From positions 210,298 to 274,297 of the forward strand of contig NZ_SWCN01000005.1 in the NCBI RefSeq assembly GCF_005116575.1: a DNA stretch of 64,000 nt. The letters run 5' to 3'. Origin of the DNA: Desulforhopalus sp. IMCC35007. Lineage in GTDB: Bacteria; Desulfobacterota; Desulfobulbia; Desulfobulbales; Desulfocapsaceae. Position numbers and translations under genes: made by a program. The notes beneath the pieces are model-generated. The model saw nothing but the letters and a program-made list of their open reading frames with translations. It was not told the origin of the DNA and ran no database searches. Positions 1 to 8,773 of this stretch are shown here, piece after piece. Numbering within the stretch: the stretch's first letter is position 1; every line of letters begins with the position of its first letter.

Positions 1-1
1 G

Positions 2-1165
2 AAATCTGGGGCGCCTCCTCCGTTGAGCGGAGTAGTCAGGCTTGAAGGATCAGTGGCCAATATCGGTTTTGTCAACAGCTTTCTCAAAAATTCTCAGGGA
101 TTAAAAATTGCGGGAAATGGCCATCTGAACGCTGATCTGCGGTTTCTTGAAGGGCAGATGGCTCCCGGCAGCACGTTACAGATCACTTCTGATAATCTGT
201 CCAGCAGGTTTCTTGATTTTGAAGCGAACGGGTCGGGAAAGGTCAGTGCGCGGATAGAAGGGGAAGCAGATGCACCTGTGGCAAAAATCGAGAGCTCTAT
301 AAAGAGTTTTAGACTGCGCAGGCTCGGGGAAACCGTTTCATACGTCAGTGGGAACGGGTTTCAGATAACCACAGAGGCAAGAAGCTTCGATTCGATTCTA
401 GGGCTGCAGAATCTGGAGACATCGGTCAGATTGATGGCTGCCGAAATTCCGGATATTACAGTCTACAATAGTTATCTACCAGAAAATGCCGGCATATCAA
501 TTGATTCCGGCACGGGTAAAGTTGCCGGGGAGTTCCATTTGAGTGGTAATTCAGGCAGCGGCAATCTCGATATGATGGCAGAGGGTGTCGAAGTCAACGT
601 TAAAGGCCAGGTAATAAGGGGCGACCTGCATATCTACACCCATCTCGCTGATGGAAATCTGGAAAAGATGATCTTTGATGCTTCAGGCACCACGTTGAGA
701 ATAGAAAACGGCTCTCTGCTCAGCCAAAACGGTACCCAGGCCGAGGATTGGTGGGGCCAGCTCGATATCAAACGAGGCCACATGACCTGGAAGCGTCCTC
801 TGCTTCTGAATGCGGCATTGAATCTGCAGCTGAGTGACAGTGGTTTACTTGTACATCTGTTCGTGAAAGAGAAGAAAAAGTGGCTGACGGATCTGCTGAC
901 GATTAAAAATGTTACAGGAAAAACAAAAGTGCTACTGAATGGAAATTCCATTCTGCTCAGCAAGGTCCGTATCACCGGTGAACAATTACTGGTGCTTGCC
1001 GATGTGCTTTTGAGCGAAAAAAAGATACGAGGTGGTATGTATGCCAAATATGGGATTCTGCGGATGGGGATTGAACTTGAAGACGAGGATCGTACGTTGA
1101 GATTAATGAAGCCGCTTAAATGGTACGACAGCTTTTCAAAAGATTTTGAAACAGTTGCACGTTAG
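2..1165 (+). CDS. AsmA/YdbH-like protein, 3' part of a longer gene
   Basis: The reading frame is open back to the first bases of the window, so this is the C-terminal part of a longer protein; the first in-window start (TTG at 23) is probably not the real one. The roughly 380 visible residues are made of short alternating beta-type stretches rich in Gly, Ser, Asn and Leu, with phrases such as 'GNGHLNADLRF' and 'GTGKVAGEFHLSG' that resemble the repeating beta-groove of AsmA-like/YdbH/TamB bridge proteins, which help move lipids between the inner and outer membrane. No transmembrane segment is visible in this part; the N-terminal anchor expected of the family would lie upstream. The assignment rests on overall character rather than a diagnostic motif, so a different repetitive envelope protein is possible. 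Confidence 0.5.
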   Translation, partial: KSGAPPPLSGVVRLEGSVANIGFVNSFLKNSQGLKIAGNGHLNADLRFLEGQMAPGSTLQITSDNLSSRFLDFEANGSGKVSARIEGEADAPVAKIESSIKSFRLRRLGETVSYVSGNGFQITTEARSFDSILGLQNLETSVRLMAAEIPDITVYNSYLPENAGISIDSGTGKVAGEFHLSGNSGSGNLDMMAEGVEVNVKGQVIRGDLHIYTHLADGNLEKMIFDASGTTLRIENGSLLSQNGTQAEDWWGQLDIKRGHMTWKRPLLLNAALNLQLSDSGLLVHLFVKEKKKWLTDLLTIKNVTGKTKVLLNGNSILLSKVRITGEQLLVLADVLLSEKKIRGGMYAKYGILRMGIELEDEDRTLRLMKPLKWYDSFSKDFETVAR

Positions 1166-2072
1166 GAACAGTGGAACCATTGACTCCCAAAAGACGAGGA
1201 TATGAAAACTTAGCGGGACAAGAGTTCGGTTTTTTTCTGACGTTTTAATGCAGGAAGTTTTTGAGGAAAAAGTTCAGGATTTTAAAAAACGTGAAATCGT
1301 CGAAAGTAAAGGACTTGCTGTTCTATGGGAGGCTACCGTCATCACAGCAGGTTTTTACCATTTCTACCTCAATTTCATTACCTTAAAGGGTCGAGGGTCG
1401 GCTTGGATGTCAAGTCGGTATTTTCAGTGCTCAGCAGGGATGCTGAACTGGAAAGAATGTCTATCGACTAAAGAACATCCGGAATTGAATTGTTCACATA
1501 TTTGATACATGCAGACGAGCCGTCGACCAAGGCATTCGTCCGTGTCTGGGGTGTTTTTTTGTACAAAAACCACGACAGGGATTTGGCTTATAGAGATTTT
1601 TTTCTAGGGAAAATTGGTAGCTTGAAATGATTCGGGCTCTCAGTAAGCCTTAACTTTTGAAGTGTACTTTTCGATTTAAGATTACTAACGGACATCCCCT
1701 ATCCTGTTTTATTCTTCTTGTTTAACAGAGAAGAATGCCTAACTATAATATTGCACTAAATTTGATTGCTATCGTAAGCATTATGATTAGAATACTTTGG
1801 AAAGCATGTTACCTCTGAACGAGTAGAAAAATTGAGGTTTATTGCTGTAATCAAAGTAGAGCTAACAGGCAGAAAGTGATGAAGTTGGAACGTGATAAGT
1901 TATAAAAAAATTTCAGCTTACGTCAATCGATGCTTGTGATGACTATGAAGCGGGAAAGAATAACATGGTCCCATATTATCACCCGAGGCCAATCACAGGC
2001 TCCGGAAAACACTGAATAGATCAATAGACAACAGTCTGTTCAGGTAAAACACTCTTCCAAAGGAGGGAAAAG
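1166..2072. other. Intergenic stretch without a supported gene
   Basis: About 900 bases of AT-rich DNA. One 85-codon frame (1248-1505) has no ribosome binding site and no recognisable protein character. A T7 run at 1554-1560 follows a weak partial inverted repeat (CAGAC at 1512, GTCTG at 1544) and could be a poor terminator for the upstream AsmA-like gene. The end of the stretch must hold the promoter of the beta-barrel gene at 2073; no clear consensus is seen. Confidence 0.5.
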
Positions 2073-2612
2073 ATGAAAACTCATTCTACTCTTATCGCAG
2101 CAGTGATCGGAGTTTCCATGCTGATCACGGGATTAGTCACTCCAGGGCAGGCTTACCAAAGTAAGGGGGACAGTTCACTACAGCTTGGAGGTGGTTTTTT
2201 TCATGCCCAGGGGGCGGATGTAGGAACCTTGAATGTTGATTTGGGATATGGCTATTTTCTTACCGAAAATTGGCAGCTCGGGCTTATCCAGACTTTGGGA
2301 TACAGCTTTATAGAGGATGGTGATGATCAGTGGGTGGCCTCGACCATTCCATATGTGAATTACAATTTTCGAACCGACGAAAGCTTTCAGCCATTTGTCG
2401 GCGCTTTTATCGGTGCCAGCTACAATGAAGATGACATAACCGGTACCATGGGGCCGCAGGTCGGCTTCAGATCATTCGTTAATGACAGCACCTATATCGT
2501 CGTGAAATATCGTTATGAGTGGTTCTTTGATGAACTGGACTATGACGACATTGAAGATAACAGCAGTGATGGAAACCATGTGGTCTCTCTTGGTGTGGGG
2601 TTTGTGTTCTAA
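2073..2612 (+). CDS. Outer-membrane beta-barrel protein
   Basis: A 179-residue protein with a clear signal peptide (short basic start, hydrophobic run, cleavage near 'GQA-YQ' at about residue 27). The mature part alternates aromatic and polar residues in strand-sized units, such as 'LNVDLGYGYFLTENWQLGL' and 'YIVVKYRYEWFF', and ends in 'VSLGVGFVF', a C-terminal Phe typical of outer-membrane barrels recognised by BamA. Size suggests an 8-stranded porin-like or OmpA/OmpW-like barrel. A strong ribosome binding site (AAAGGAGGGA, about 2059-2068) fixes the start. It stands alone, with its own terminator downstream. Function is unknown; it could be structural or a small channel. Confidence 0.75.
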   Translation: MKTHSTLIAAVIGVSMLITGLVTPGQAYQSKGDSSLQLGGGFFHAQGADVGTLNVDLGYGYFLTENWQLGLIQTLGYSFIEDGDDQWVASTIPYVNYNFRTDESFQPFVGAFIGASYNEDDITGTMGPQVGFRSFVNDSTYIVVKYRYEWFFDELDYDDIEDNSSDGNHVVSLGVGFVF

Positions 2613-2656
2613 TTATTTTATATAGTTCTTTTTCCCTGAAGGACAATCAATACTAT

Positions 2657-2691
2657 GGTGGGAGGCAGTAATGTGCTTCCCACCTTTTTTT
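2657..2691 (+). terminator. Rho-independent terminator of the beta-barrel gene
   Basis: A stem of GGTGGGAG with CTTCCCACC (one mismatch) around a short loop is followed directly by seven T residues, 45 bases after the stop codon of the beta-barrel gene. The geometry is that of an intrinsic terminator on the plus strand. Confidence 0.85.
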
Positions 2692-3047
2692 GTTTGAGCA
2701 TGTGGAGATCGTAACTTTATTTATAGCCACCTGAAACATTTGCTGGACAATTGCCACGGTTTGAGCCTCAAGATTCATGTCGCTGTGTCAAATGTAACGC
2801 TGTCTTGTCATTTTTTTTTGTTGAAGTCGCCACTGGATTTCTGGTGGGCACTGTACAATATCGATCATTGATTGTCCCAGTTTGAGGGTCGAAAAGATGT
2901 AAGGCAGATTTGAGGATACCAGCGTATTCTAATTTTTGTTGGACACTTCTGTTATCCTTCTGTCATTTTTAATAAGAGTGGATTAACGTGGTGTTCATAT
3001 TTGCAGGGAAGTATCATTTACCACCTTCATCACTTATTATAGAGGAT
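2692..3047. other. Intergenic region before the first SulP gene
   Basis: About 350 bases with no supported gene. It must contain the promoter of the SulP transporter gene; no clear promoter or operator was recognised. A GTG at 2988 in frame with the transporter could extend the protein by 20 residues, but those residues do not look like family sequence. Confidence 0.5.
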
Positions 3048-4811
3048 ATGAAAAAATTCTTTCGTGAAACACTGTGTGAGGCTGGCCATCGTTTTATCCC
3101 ATTTCTGGACTGGATAGGCGAACTCAAAAAGCCAGCTGTCCTCAAGGCAGACATACTTGCGGGAATAACCGTGGCTCTGGTTCTTATTCCTCAGGCCATG
3201 GCCTATGCGCAATTGGCAGGTTTACCTCCGCACTATGGACTGTACGCTTCATTTTTAGTTCCAATTGTCGCTGCTATTTTTGGGTCTTCCAGGCAGTTGC
3301 AGAACGGACCGGTTGCGATAATTTCGCTGATGACAGCCGCCGCCCTGGCCCCATTGGGTCTGAATGTTGAACAAACAGTTATGTATGCGGCCCTGTTGGC
3401 CTTAATGGCTGGTGGAATTCAACTCACGCTCGGTTTTTTGCGTCTGGGGGTTATGGTTGATTTTCTGTCGCATCCTGTCGTCATCGGTTTTACCAACGCT
3501 GCTGCACTGGTCATTGCCAGTATGCAAGTTGGTAAGCTCTTTGGAATTGTTGTTACTCCCGGAAATCATCTGCATGAAACACTCTGGAAACTGGCCATTG
3601 CGATACCAAAGAATACCCACATGGCAACGTTGTTTATGGGGAGTGGGGCACTGGTTTTATTAATTTTACTTAAACGGTTTTTTCCCAAATTACCTGGAAT
3701 TCTGATAACCGTCGTTATCACAACTGTTGTAGCCTGGTTTACGGGTTATGAGAAATCAGGGGGTGCTGTGGTCGGTCATATCCCTGCAGGCTTGCCATCC
3801 TTTGTCTGGCCGGAATACAACTCCGAGCATGTCAAAGATCTTATGCTTCCGGCTGGAATGATTGCTTTTCTGAGTTTTGTGGAAGCATTTTCCATTGCCA
3901 AAGCGGTTGCCTCTAAAACTCGTCAACGTCTCTCTGCTGATCAAGAAATGGTGGGGAAGGGGCTTGCTAATCTGGTGGCAGGCGTCTTCCAGGGCTACTC
4001 GGTATCCGGTTCTTTTTCCCGCACAGCAGTCGCCTTTGACGCAGGTGCTAAAACGGGATTTGCTGCAGTTGTCTCTGGAATCGTTGTTGGTATAACCTTG
4101 TTGTTTCTAACTCCTCTGATGTACCATCTGCCGATCGCAACACTTGCAGCTATTATCATAATTGCTGTGGTTGGGTTGTTCCAGATTGCACCTCTTGTCC
4201 ATTCCTGGAAAGTTAATCCCCATGATACTGTAGTGGCCCTCGTAGTTTTTAACTCCACAATTTATTTTGCACCACACCTGGAAAAGGGCATATATATTGG
4301 CATAGCATTATCTCTTGCGTTTTATATTTATCGAACAATGCGGCCACATTTTGCTGAAGTAGCCATGCATGAAGATGGCACCTACCGAGATGCAAATTTA
4401 TTTGGGATGCAAACCAGCGAGAGCCTGGCTCTTTTTCGTTATGACGGTGATTTATATTTTGTAAACGCAGGTTACCTGGAAAAACGACTGGTCAATGCCG
4501 TGGCGGATAAGCCTCAGTTGCTTGTCGCAATGTTGGACATTGAGGCGGTTGAACAAATCGACACAACCGGTGAAGAGATGCTGGCCCATATGTCAGAGTG
4601 GTTTAAAGAGGCCGGTATAGAGTTTTATATCACCCGTCCAAAATTCAAGGTAGTCGACGTGCTCAAACGTACCGGGTTATATGAGAAAATCGGCCAGGAG
4701 CATATCTATAGTAGACGCCAGGACGCACTTGAAGCCATTCAACAAAAGTACGGTGACCGTATTGATATAAAACATTTACAACACTACATTCCTGTTGAAA
4801 AAACTGTATAG
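3048..4811 (+). CDS. SulP family (SLC26) anion transporter with STAS domain
   Basis: An inner-membrane anion transporter of about 587 residues, the usual family length. Residues about 25-415 are the hydrophobic core with the family signatures 'LIPQAMAYAQLAGLPPHYGLYAS' (near the start) and 'SGSFSRTAVAFDAGAKTG'. Residues about 450-570 are a STAS domain, with the 'IDTTG' loop at residues 504-508 keeping Thr at the phosphorylatable position of anti-sigma antagonists. Relatives carry sulfate, bicarbonate or dicarboxylates; the substrate cannot be told from sequence. The start is uncertain: ATG 3048 begins the conserved part, though AGAGGA lies only one base before it; GTG 2988 is the alternative. 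A second, divergent SulP gene lies 4 kb downstream. Confidence 0.9.
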   Translation: MKKFFRETLCEAGHRFIPFLDWIGELKKPAVLKADILAGITVALVLIPQAMAYAQLAGLPPHYGLYASFLVPIVAAIFGSSRQLQNGPVAIISLMTAAALAPLGLNVEQTVMYAALLALMAGGIQLTLGFLRLGVMVDFLSHPVVIGFTNAAALVIASMQVGKLFGIVVTPGNHLHETLWKLAIAIPKNTHMATLFMGSGALVLLILLKRFFPKLPGILITVVITTVVAWFTGYEKSGGAVVGHIPAGLPSFVWPEYNSEHVKDLMLPAGMIAFLSFVEAFSIAKAVASKTRQRLSADQEMVGKGLANLVAGVFQGYSVSGSFSRTAVAFDAGAKTGFAAVVSGIVVGITLLFLTPLMYHLPIATLAAIIIIAVVGLFQIAPLVHSWKVNPHDTVVALVVFNSTIYFAPHLEKGIYIGIALSLAFYIYRTMRPHFAEVAMHEDGTYRDANLFGMQTSESLALFRYDGDLYFVNAGYLEKRLVNAVADKPQLLVAMLDIEAVEQIDTTGEEMLAHMSEWFKEAGIEFYITRPKFKVVDVLKRTGLYEKIGQEHIYSRRQDALEAIQQKYGDRIDIKHLQHYIPVEKTV

Positions 4812-5045
4812 ATGGGGGGAGCATAAGTCGTCAGAAAGGGTTGATGAGGGTACCTCAATATAGGGGATTTCTAGCACAGTGTTTATCATATTCCTTTTTC
4901 AGCGGAGGATATTTTTCGGTGAGAAGTGCTACCTGCTACAAAGGACCAGGCATGAACTGAAAGAGAGACAGTGGCGCTACAGGAAAATGCTATGGGATAA
5001 TTTGGGAAAGTATACTTGAGTTTTTCTTGCGGTCTCTGTCGACGA

Positions 5046-5852
5046 TCACCCATTGGTAAGAGTTGGTATTGCGGCATATTCCACACCGACCCTGTTCAGG
5101 GCTGCCTTACCACGAATCGTCAGGTCGGTCACAAAGTGAAATTGTTGACGAGGTTCAATCGGGTATGCCTTAAGGCGATAATGGGTTGCCCAGGGTTTTT
5201 CCGAGACAATGACGCTTATTGGTTTTCTTATCTGTAAAAAAGCACTCGTCAACGCTACATCATAGAGAAGTCGCTTGACCTGAGTTGCATCGTGATGAGG
5301 ATGAAGATAAAAATCAGCGACACATTGCAGGTTCTGACTGCCGTCGTTGGCATTGAAAATGAGCTGATCCCATAATTTTAGATGGGGAATAACCACGACC
5401 GTGTCATCGGGAGTGACAATCTCTACACACCGCATGTTGATAGCCTTTACTTCCCCGTAGGCTCCGTTGATCTCAATCCAGTCTCCAGGGCGATAAGGTG
5501 CCTCGTAAAGGGTGACAACCCCGGCAAGCAGACTGCTTGCGAAGTCTTTGAAGGCAACCCCCAGGCCAAGCCCAAACAACCCCAGGAGAACCATCAGGTT
5601 TTCCATTGTAGGTTCGATTAAAGAAGTGATTGTCAGCACCAGGGCGATCACGATAATGAGCAGACGCAACACGGGTATGGAAGACAGGACAAAGAAACGA
5701 AAGCGGCCGGAAACCCTGTTGGCCAGCCATGAAAGAGACCGGGAACTCAAGGCGATCAAGAGCCAGGCACCAAAGACAATCAGACCGAGCTGGAGAAAAT
5801 TGACATCGGCCAGGGCTTGTAATAAAAAGGAATTTTCAGTCAGATTGTTCAT
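5046..5852 (-). CDS. MscS-type mechanosensitive channel (short paralogue)
   Basis: A 268-residue inner-membrane protein. Two or three membrane helices occupy about residues 15-110; the pore-lining helix with Gly/Ala packing is seen in 'LGLFGLGLGVAFKDFASSLLAG'. It is followed by the beta domain ('GDWIEINGAYGEVKAINMRCVEI', 'VVVIPHLKLWDQ') and the alpha/beta cytoplasmic vestibule. Family members open under membrane tension and release solutes. It is the last of three minus-strand genes; the start lies 9 bases after the stop of the degenerate ATPase-like gene and has a good binding site (AGGAGCGG), so translational coupling is likely. It is less canonical than the partner at 7138-8028. Confidence 0.88.
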   Translation of the reverse strand: MNNLTENSFLLQALADVNFLQLGLIVFGAWLLIALSSRSLSWLANRVSGRFRFFVLSSIPVLRLLIIVIALVLTITSLIEPTMENLMVLLGLFGLGLGVAFKDFASSLLAGVVTLYEAPYRPGDWIEINGAYGEVKAINMRCVEIVTPDDTVVVIPHLKLWDQLIFNANDGSQNLQCVADFYLHPHHDATQVKRLLYDVALTSAFLQIRKPISVIVSEKPWATHYRLKAYPIEPRQQFHFVTDLTIRGKAALNRVGVEYAAIPTLTNG

Positions 5853-5861
5853 ATACCGCTC

Positions 5862-7082
5862 CTAAAATTGATCAACCAGGTACCCATTGCTCTGCAGGAA
5901 TTGGCGTGCAGCTGGATAGCCCTGGGCTGTAACTTTCCAGACGGTATCATTTTGGGTCACCAGTCCCTCTTCTTCCAACCAGTAAATATTCTCCATTCCC
6001 TGACTTGTCGGCAGAAGCAGCTTGAGCAAATCATAAGGCAAGCCGTTATGCAGGAGCAGTGCATGCAGAATAAAAGCCTCACCATGGCCAATCTTTGCGG
6101 GAACCACCGGAAGCTTGAGTTGGTTCCAGGGGATAATCCAAACAGTATGATGAGGAATATTGTTGTTTGTGTTCTCGTCCTCCTCTGAGAGCTTTTCATC
6201 TGGTTCAGCCTGCATACTGGTTCGCCAGATAGCCTGAGCAACACCTAGAATACCTCGACTGTGTGCTGCCAGAATCTGCAGAAACTTACTGTACTCGTTT
6301 GGTTTTTCACCGATTTCCGGTGCTGGAAGGACGTAATGACCAGTGTCAGAGAGACGGAAAAGAAGTGGGCTGCTATTGCACTCACTGATCTGCGGCTGAA
6401 AATGAGCAGCCAGGCGGGGTTCATCAAAGGCCTGAAGGGTGAGTGTAGTTGGGGTTCGACCATGCCACAGATGGGAAATAAAAGCCCAGGCCCAGCTATC
6501 ACAGCCAATGATACCTTGCCCAATTTGACCTGCGCAGGCAAGATCGAGAAAATGACGTAACAGCTTTAAGCCTTCTACATGCCGCAGATAGAGGTTTTCC
6601 AGGGCCGGAAGCACCCAAGGGCTGCCATCACCAATCTGCGCAGCGAACCAACTGGTATCCCCAGCTAATATCTGCTCTGGAGTCGGGCCCTTTAAAGTGC
6701 GCCAGGCATGTATCTCCGCCCACGCCTCAAGAGTCTCGATGTTACCGCTATGGGGCGGGCCGACCATGACAATCACTGGCGGGGTAGGATCTTCCTGCTG
6801 GAGCCAATCTTTGAGTTCACTATCCAACGCTTCGGCACAACGTTGCCAGACAGGAGCAGGGGCAAGACGATCCAACTGGCAAAGCGGTAACGACAAAAGT
6901 TTATCTGTAGAAATCAGAGGCCCATCCTGTTCCGGCTTACTGCGTTGGAACAACCGACGAAAGGAGGTATACCGTTCCCTTGCACTGTAGGTCACCGGTG
7001 CGCTCGGAGGTTGATAGGAGGCAACGGAAACATATTGCCAGGATGGCGTTTTTTGTGTTTCGACGGTAGAATTTGGATTCAT
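5862..7082 (-). CDS. P-loop-like protein with degenerate Walker A and C-terminal winged helix, between two MscS genes
   Basis: A 406-residue soluble protein that I cannot assign to a named family. After a polar N-terminus of about 100 residues, 'VIVMVGPPHSGN' has the shape of a beta-strand plus P-loop, but the Lys and Ser/Thr that bind nucleotide phosphate are replaced by Asn and Ile. 'WVLPALENLYLRHVEGL' and 'GIIGCDSWAWAFI' sit where Walker B and sensor-1 strands would be. The last 75 residues (from about 330) look like a winged helix, with 'LEEEGLV' followed by a beta-wing. No membrane helix or signal peptide is visible. It lies between two MscS genes on one strand (gaps of 55 and 9 bases), which suggests a regulatory or scaffolding role for the channels. 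That role is inferred only from context. Confidence 0.6.
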   Translation of the reverse strand: MNPNSTVETQKTPSWQYVSVASYQPPSAPVTYSARERYTSFRRLFQRSKPEQDGPLISTDKLLSLPLCQLDRLAPAPVWQRCAEALDSELKDWLQQEDPTPPVIVMVGPPHSGNIETLEAWAEIHAWRTLKGPTPEQILAGDTSWFAAQIGDGSPWVLPALENLYLRHVEGLKLLRHFLDLACAGQIGQGIIGCDSWAWAFISHLWHGRTPTTLTLQAFDEPRLAAHFQPQISECNSSPLLFRLSDTGHYVLPAPEIGEKPNEYSKFLQILAAHSRGILGVAQAIWRTSMQAEPDEKLSEEDENTNNNIPHHTVWIIPWNQLKLPVVPAKIGHGEAFILHALLLHNGLPYDLLKLLLPTSQGMENIYWLEEEGLVTQNDTVWKVTAQGYPAARQFLQSNGYLVDQF

Positions 7083-7137
7083 TTTTTTTATGCAACGTTT
7101 TTGTGAAGTTTACTAGGGTGCACGCAGCTCCTGATAC

Positions 7138-8028
7138 TCATTTCAACGTGTTACTCTGTGCATGCCCATCATCGTTTAAGATAACCTTATGGGGGGCCAG
7201 CTGAATCGTTTCAAAAGGCATATCCACTCCAGCAGCGATCAACGCCTTGTATATTTTTTCCCGAAGCTCGAAACGTTTTTTTACATGATCTCGTTCCTCT
7301 TCGAGCCACACGCGTAATTCCAATTCAATATTATAGTCGCCAAGGCGAGTAACCACAACGCTTGGTGGTGGTTCAGGCATATAGTCTGTATCCTGCTGCA
7401 CCAGAGAGAGCAGGACCCGCCTCACTTCATCAAGATTTTCCGCGACACCCACCGTAACTGCGACATCCAGACGTAAATGAGGAAAATTGGTGTAAGAAGT
7501 CACTGTCTTATTCATGATCTCAGCATTCGGCACGGCCAGCATTTTACCATCGTTGGTTACGATGCGCGTGGTCCTCAGGGTGATGCGATCCACTCGACCA
7601 TATTTGCCATCAATTTCCACCAAATCGTCAATAGTGAAAGGGCGGTCCATAAAGACCAGAATACCTGATATAATATTGGAAAGGGTGTCCCGTAAGGCAA
7701 AACCAATAGACAGTCCCGCAACTCCAAGAGACCCTAGTAAGGCCGTGGTCTTAATTCCGGCAGAGCTGAGCGCAACAACCACAGCGACTCCAAAGATGCT
7801 GAATTTGATCACCGTCTCGGCAAAGGCGATGCTGGTCTTGTCAAAATGACGTTTGAGGCGCGAAGCCACTAATCCGTTCAATAATCGCCATATCACATAA
7901 AAGATAACCAGTACAATTACGGCAATAATTGTCTTTATGATGAGTTCTCCAAGCATCAACCCTAAATGCTGGAGATCAAAGAACTCTCTCAAGCGGGACA
8001 ACAAACTTTCTAAGAATTGTAGTGACAT
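7138..8028 (-). CDS. MscS-type small-conductance mechanosensitive channel
   Basis: A 296-residue protein close to the size of classical MscS. Three helices lie at about residues 25-125; the pore helix contains the Gly/Ala pattern 'TTALLGSLGVAGLSIGFALRDTLSNIISG' in two parts. It is followed by the beta domain ('FTIDDLVEIDGKYGRVDRI', 'MLAVPNAEIMNKTVTSYTN') and a cytoplasmic domain ending near 'DMPFETIQLAPHKV'. The channel senses membrane tension in the inner membrane. AGAGGA lies 6-7 bases before the ATG. It is the first gene of the three-gene minus-strand unit with the P-loop-like gene and a second MscS. Confidence 0.92.
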   Translation of the reverse strand: MSLQFLESLLSRLREFFDLQHLGLMLGELIIKTIIAVIVLVIFYVIWRLLNGLVASRLKRHFDKTSIAFAETVIKFSIFGVAVVVALSSAGIKTTALLGSLGVAGLSIGFALRDTLSNIISGILVFMDRPFTIDDLVEIDGKYGRVDRITLRTTRIVTNDGKMLAVPNAEIMNKTVTSYTNFPHLRLDVAVTVGVAENLDEVRRVLLSLVQQDTDYMPEPPPSVVVTRLGDYNIELELRVWLEEERDHVKKRFELREKIYKALIAAGVDMPFETIQLAPHKVILNDDGHAQSNTLK

Positions 8029-8773
8029 CTGGTCCTCTCTTAGGATACTGTTTTAACCTTTCATGAAATAGTGGTTAACAGTCTCGCTGAAACACTCCGA
8101 TTGTACAGGAGCACAGGAGTACAGGAGCTTGCCCCAGGTATCAGTATGAATGGCTTTATTTGTGACAACCTGGTATCACTAATGAAAACTGATAGGCTGG
8201 TCGGCAAGAAATAGAACAAAGAGTGTTGAGGTGAACCTCCCTGTCACCCTGTAAGAGTATTTTGTATCTGCAATGCTTATCAATAACATCCTGGAACTGC
8301 AAAGTAAACAATTTGAAAAAGACAGAATTGACCGCGGTTGTTCCCTAAAAACAGAAAAGTTATGTTCCAACATCAAACAACCTCTTTTTTTTGTTAAGGG
8401 TTTTCGTCTGTTCATGGCTGAGAGGATGATCTCATGAGCGGTTTTTTTGTTATTGATTTGCCGTTGATTAGCTTGCGGTTGTTTGAAAATCTTTTAAATA
8501 ACAAAGTATGTCGGGATGGGTAAAAGCGTGGGCAGGGCAGTATCGATGCTGAAATTGTAAAGGATAAGAGCGCCGGCCATTGGTTCTTGAAATGAATAAA
8601 TCCCTTATTAGAAAAAAGTCTCTTTACACCCTCAGATTGTTGGTGGATTGCTGCAACCCTTGAAGTTTGTAGTAGAGCTGGTTGGCTGAACGCAGTCTAT
8701 TTGAAATGATGTGTTTGCTCGTAACAGCCGGTGGATTGTACTGATAGAAGTCCTTCTTGATAGGAAAAAAAAC
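8029..8773. other. Divergent intergenic region between MscS and SulP genes
   Basis: About 740 bases that must contain promoters for the minus-strand mscS unit and the plus-strand SulP gene. There is a small triple repeat of ACAGGAG at 8105, 8113 and 8121, and a weak hairpin (TGAGA/TCTCA, 8417-8432) followed by T7 at 8443-8449 that resembles a plus-strand terminator with no gene before it. A 78-codon frame at 8179-8415 on the minus strand has no support as a gene. Confidence 0.45.

Noticed and set aside
1248..1505. 85-codon plus-strand frame after the AsmA-like gene
   Set aside because: No ribosome binding site, no recognisable domain, and composition like random translation.
8105..8127. Three copies of ACAGGAG as a possible regulatory array or CRISPR-like repeat
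   Set aside because: Too short, with only one base between copies; most likely a simple repeat.
8179..8415. 78-codon minus-strand frame between mscS and SulP genes
   Set aside because: No convincing binding site or protein features; lies in an AT-rich promoter region.
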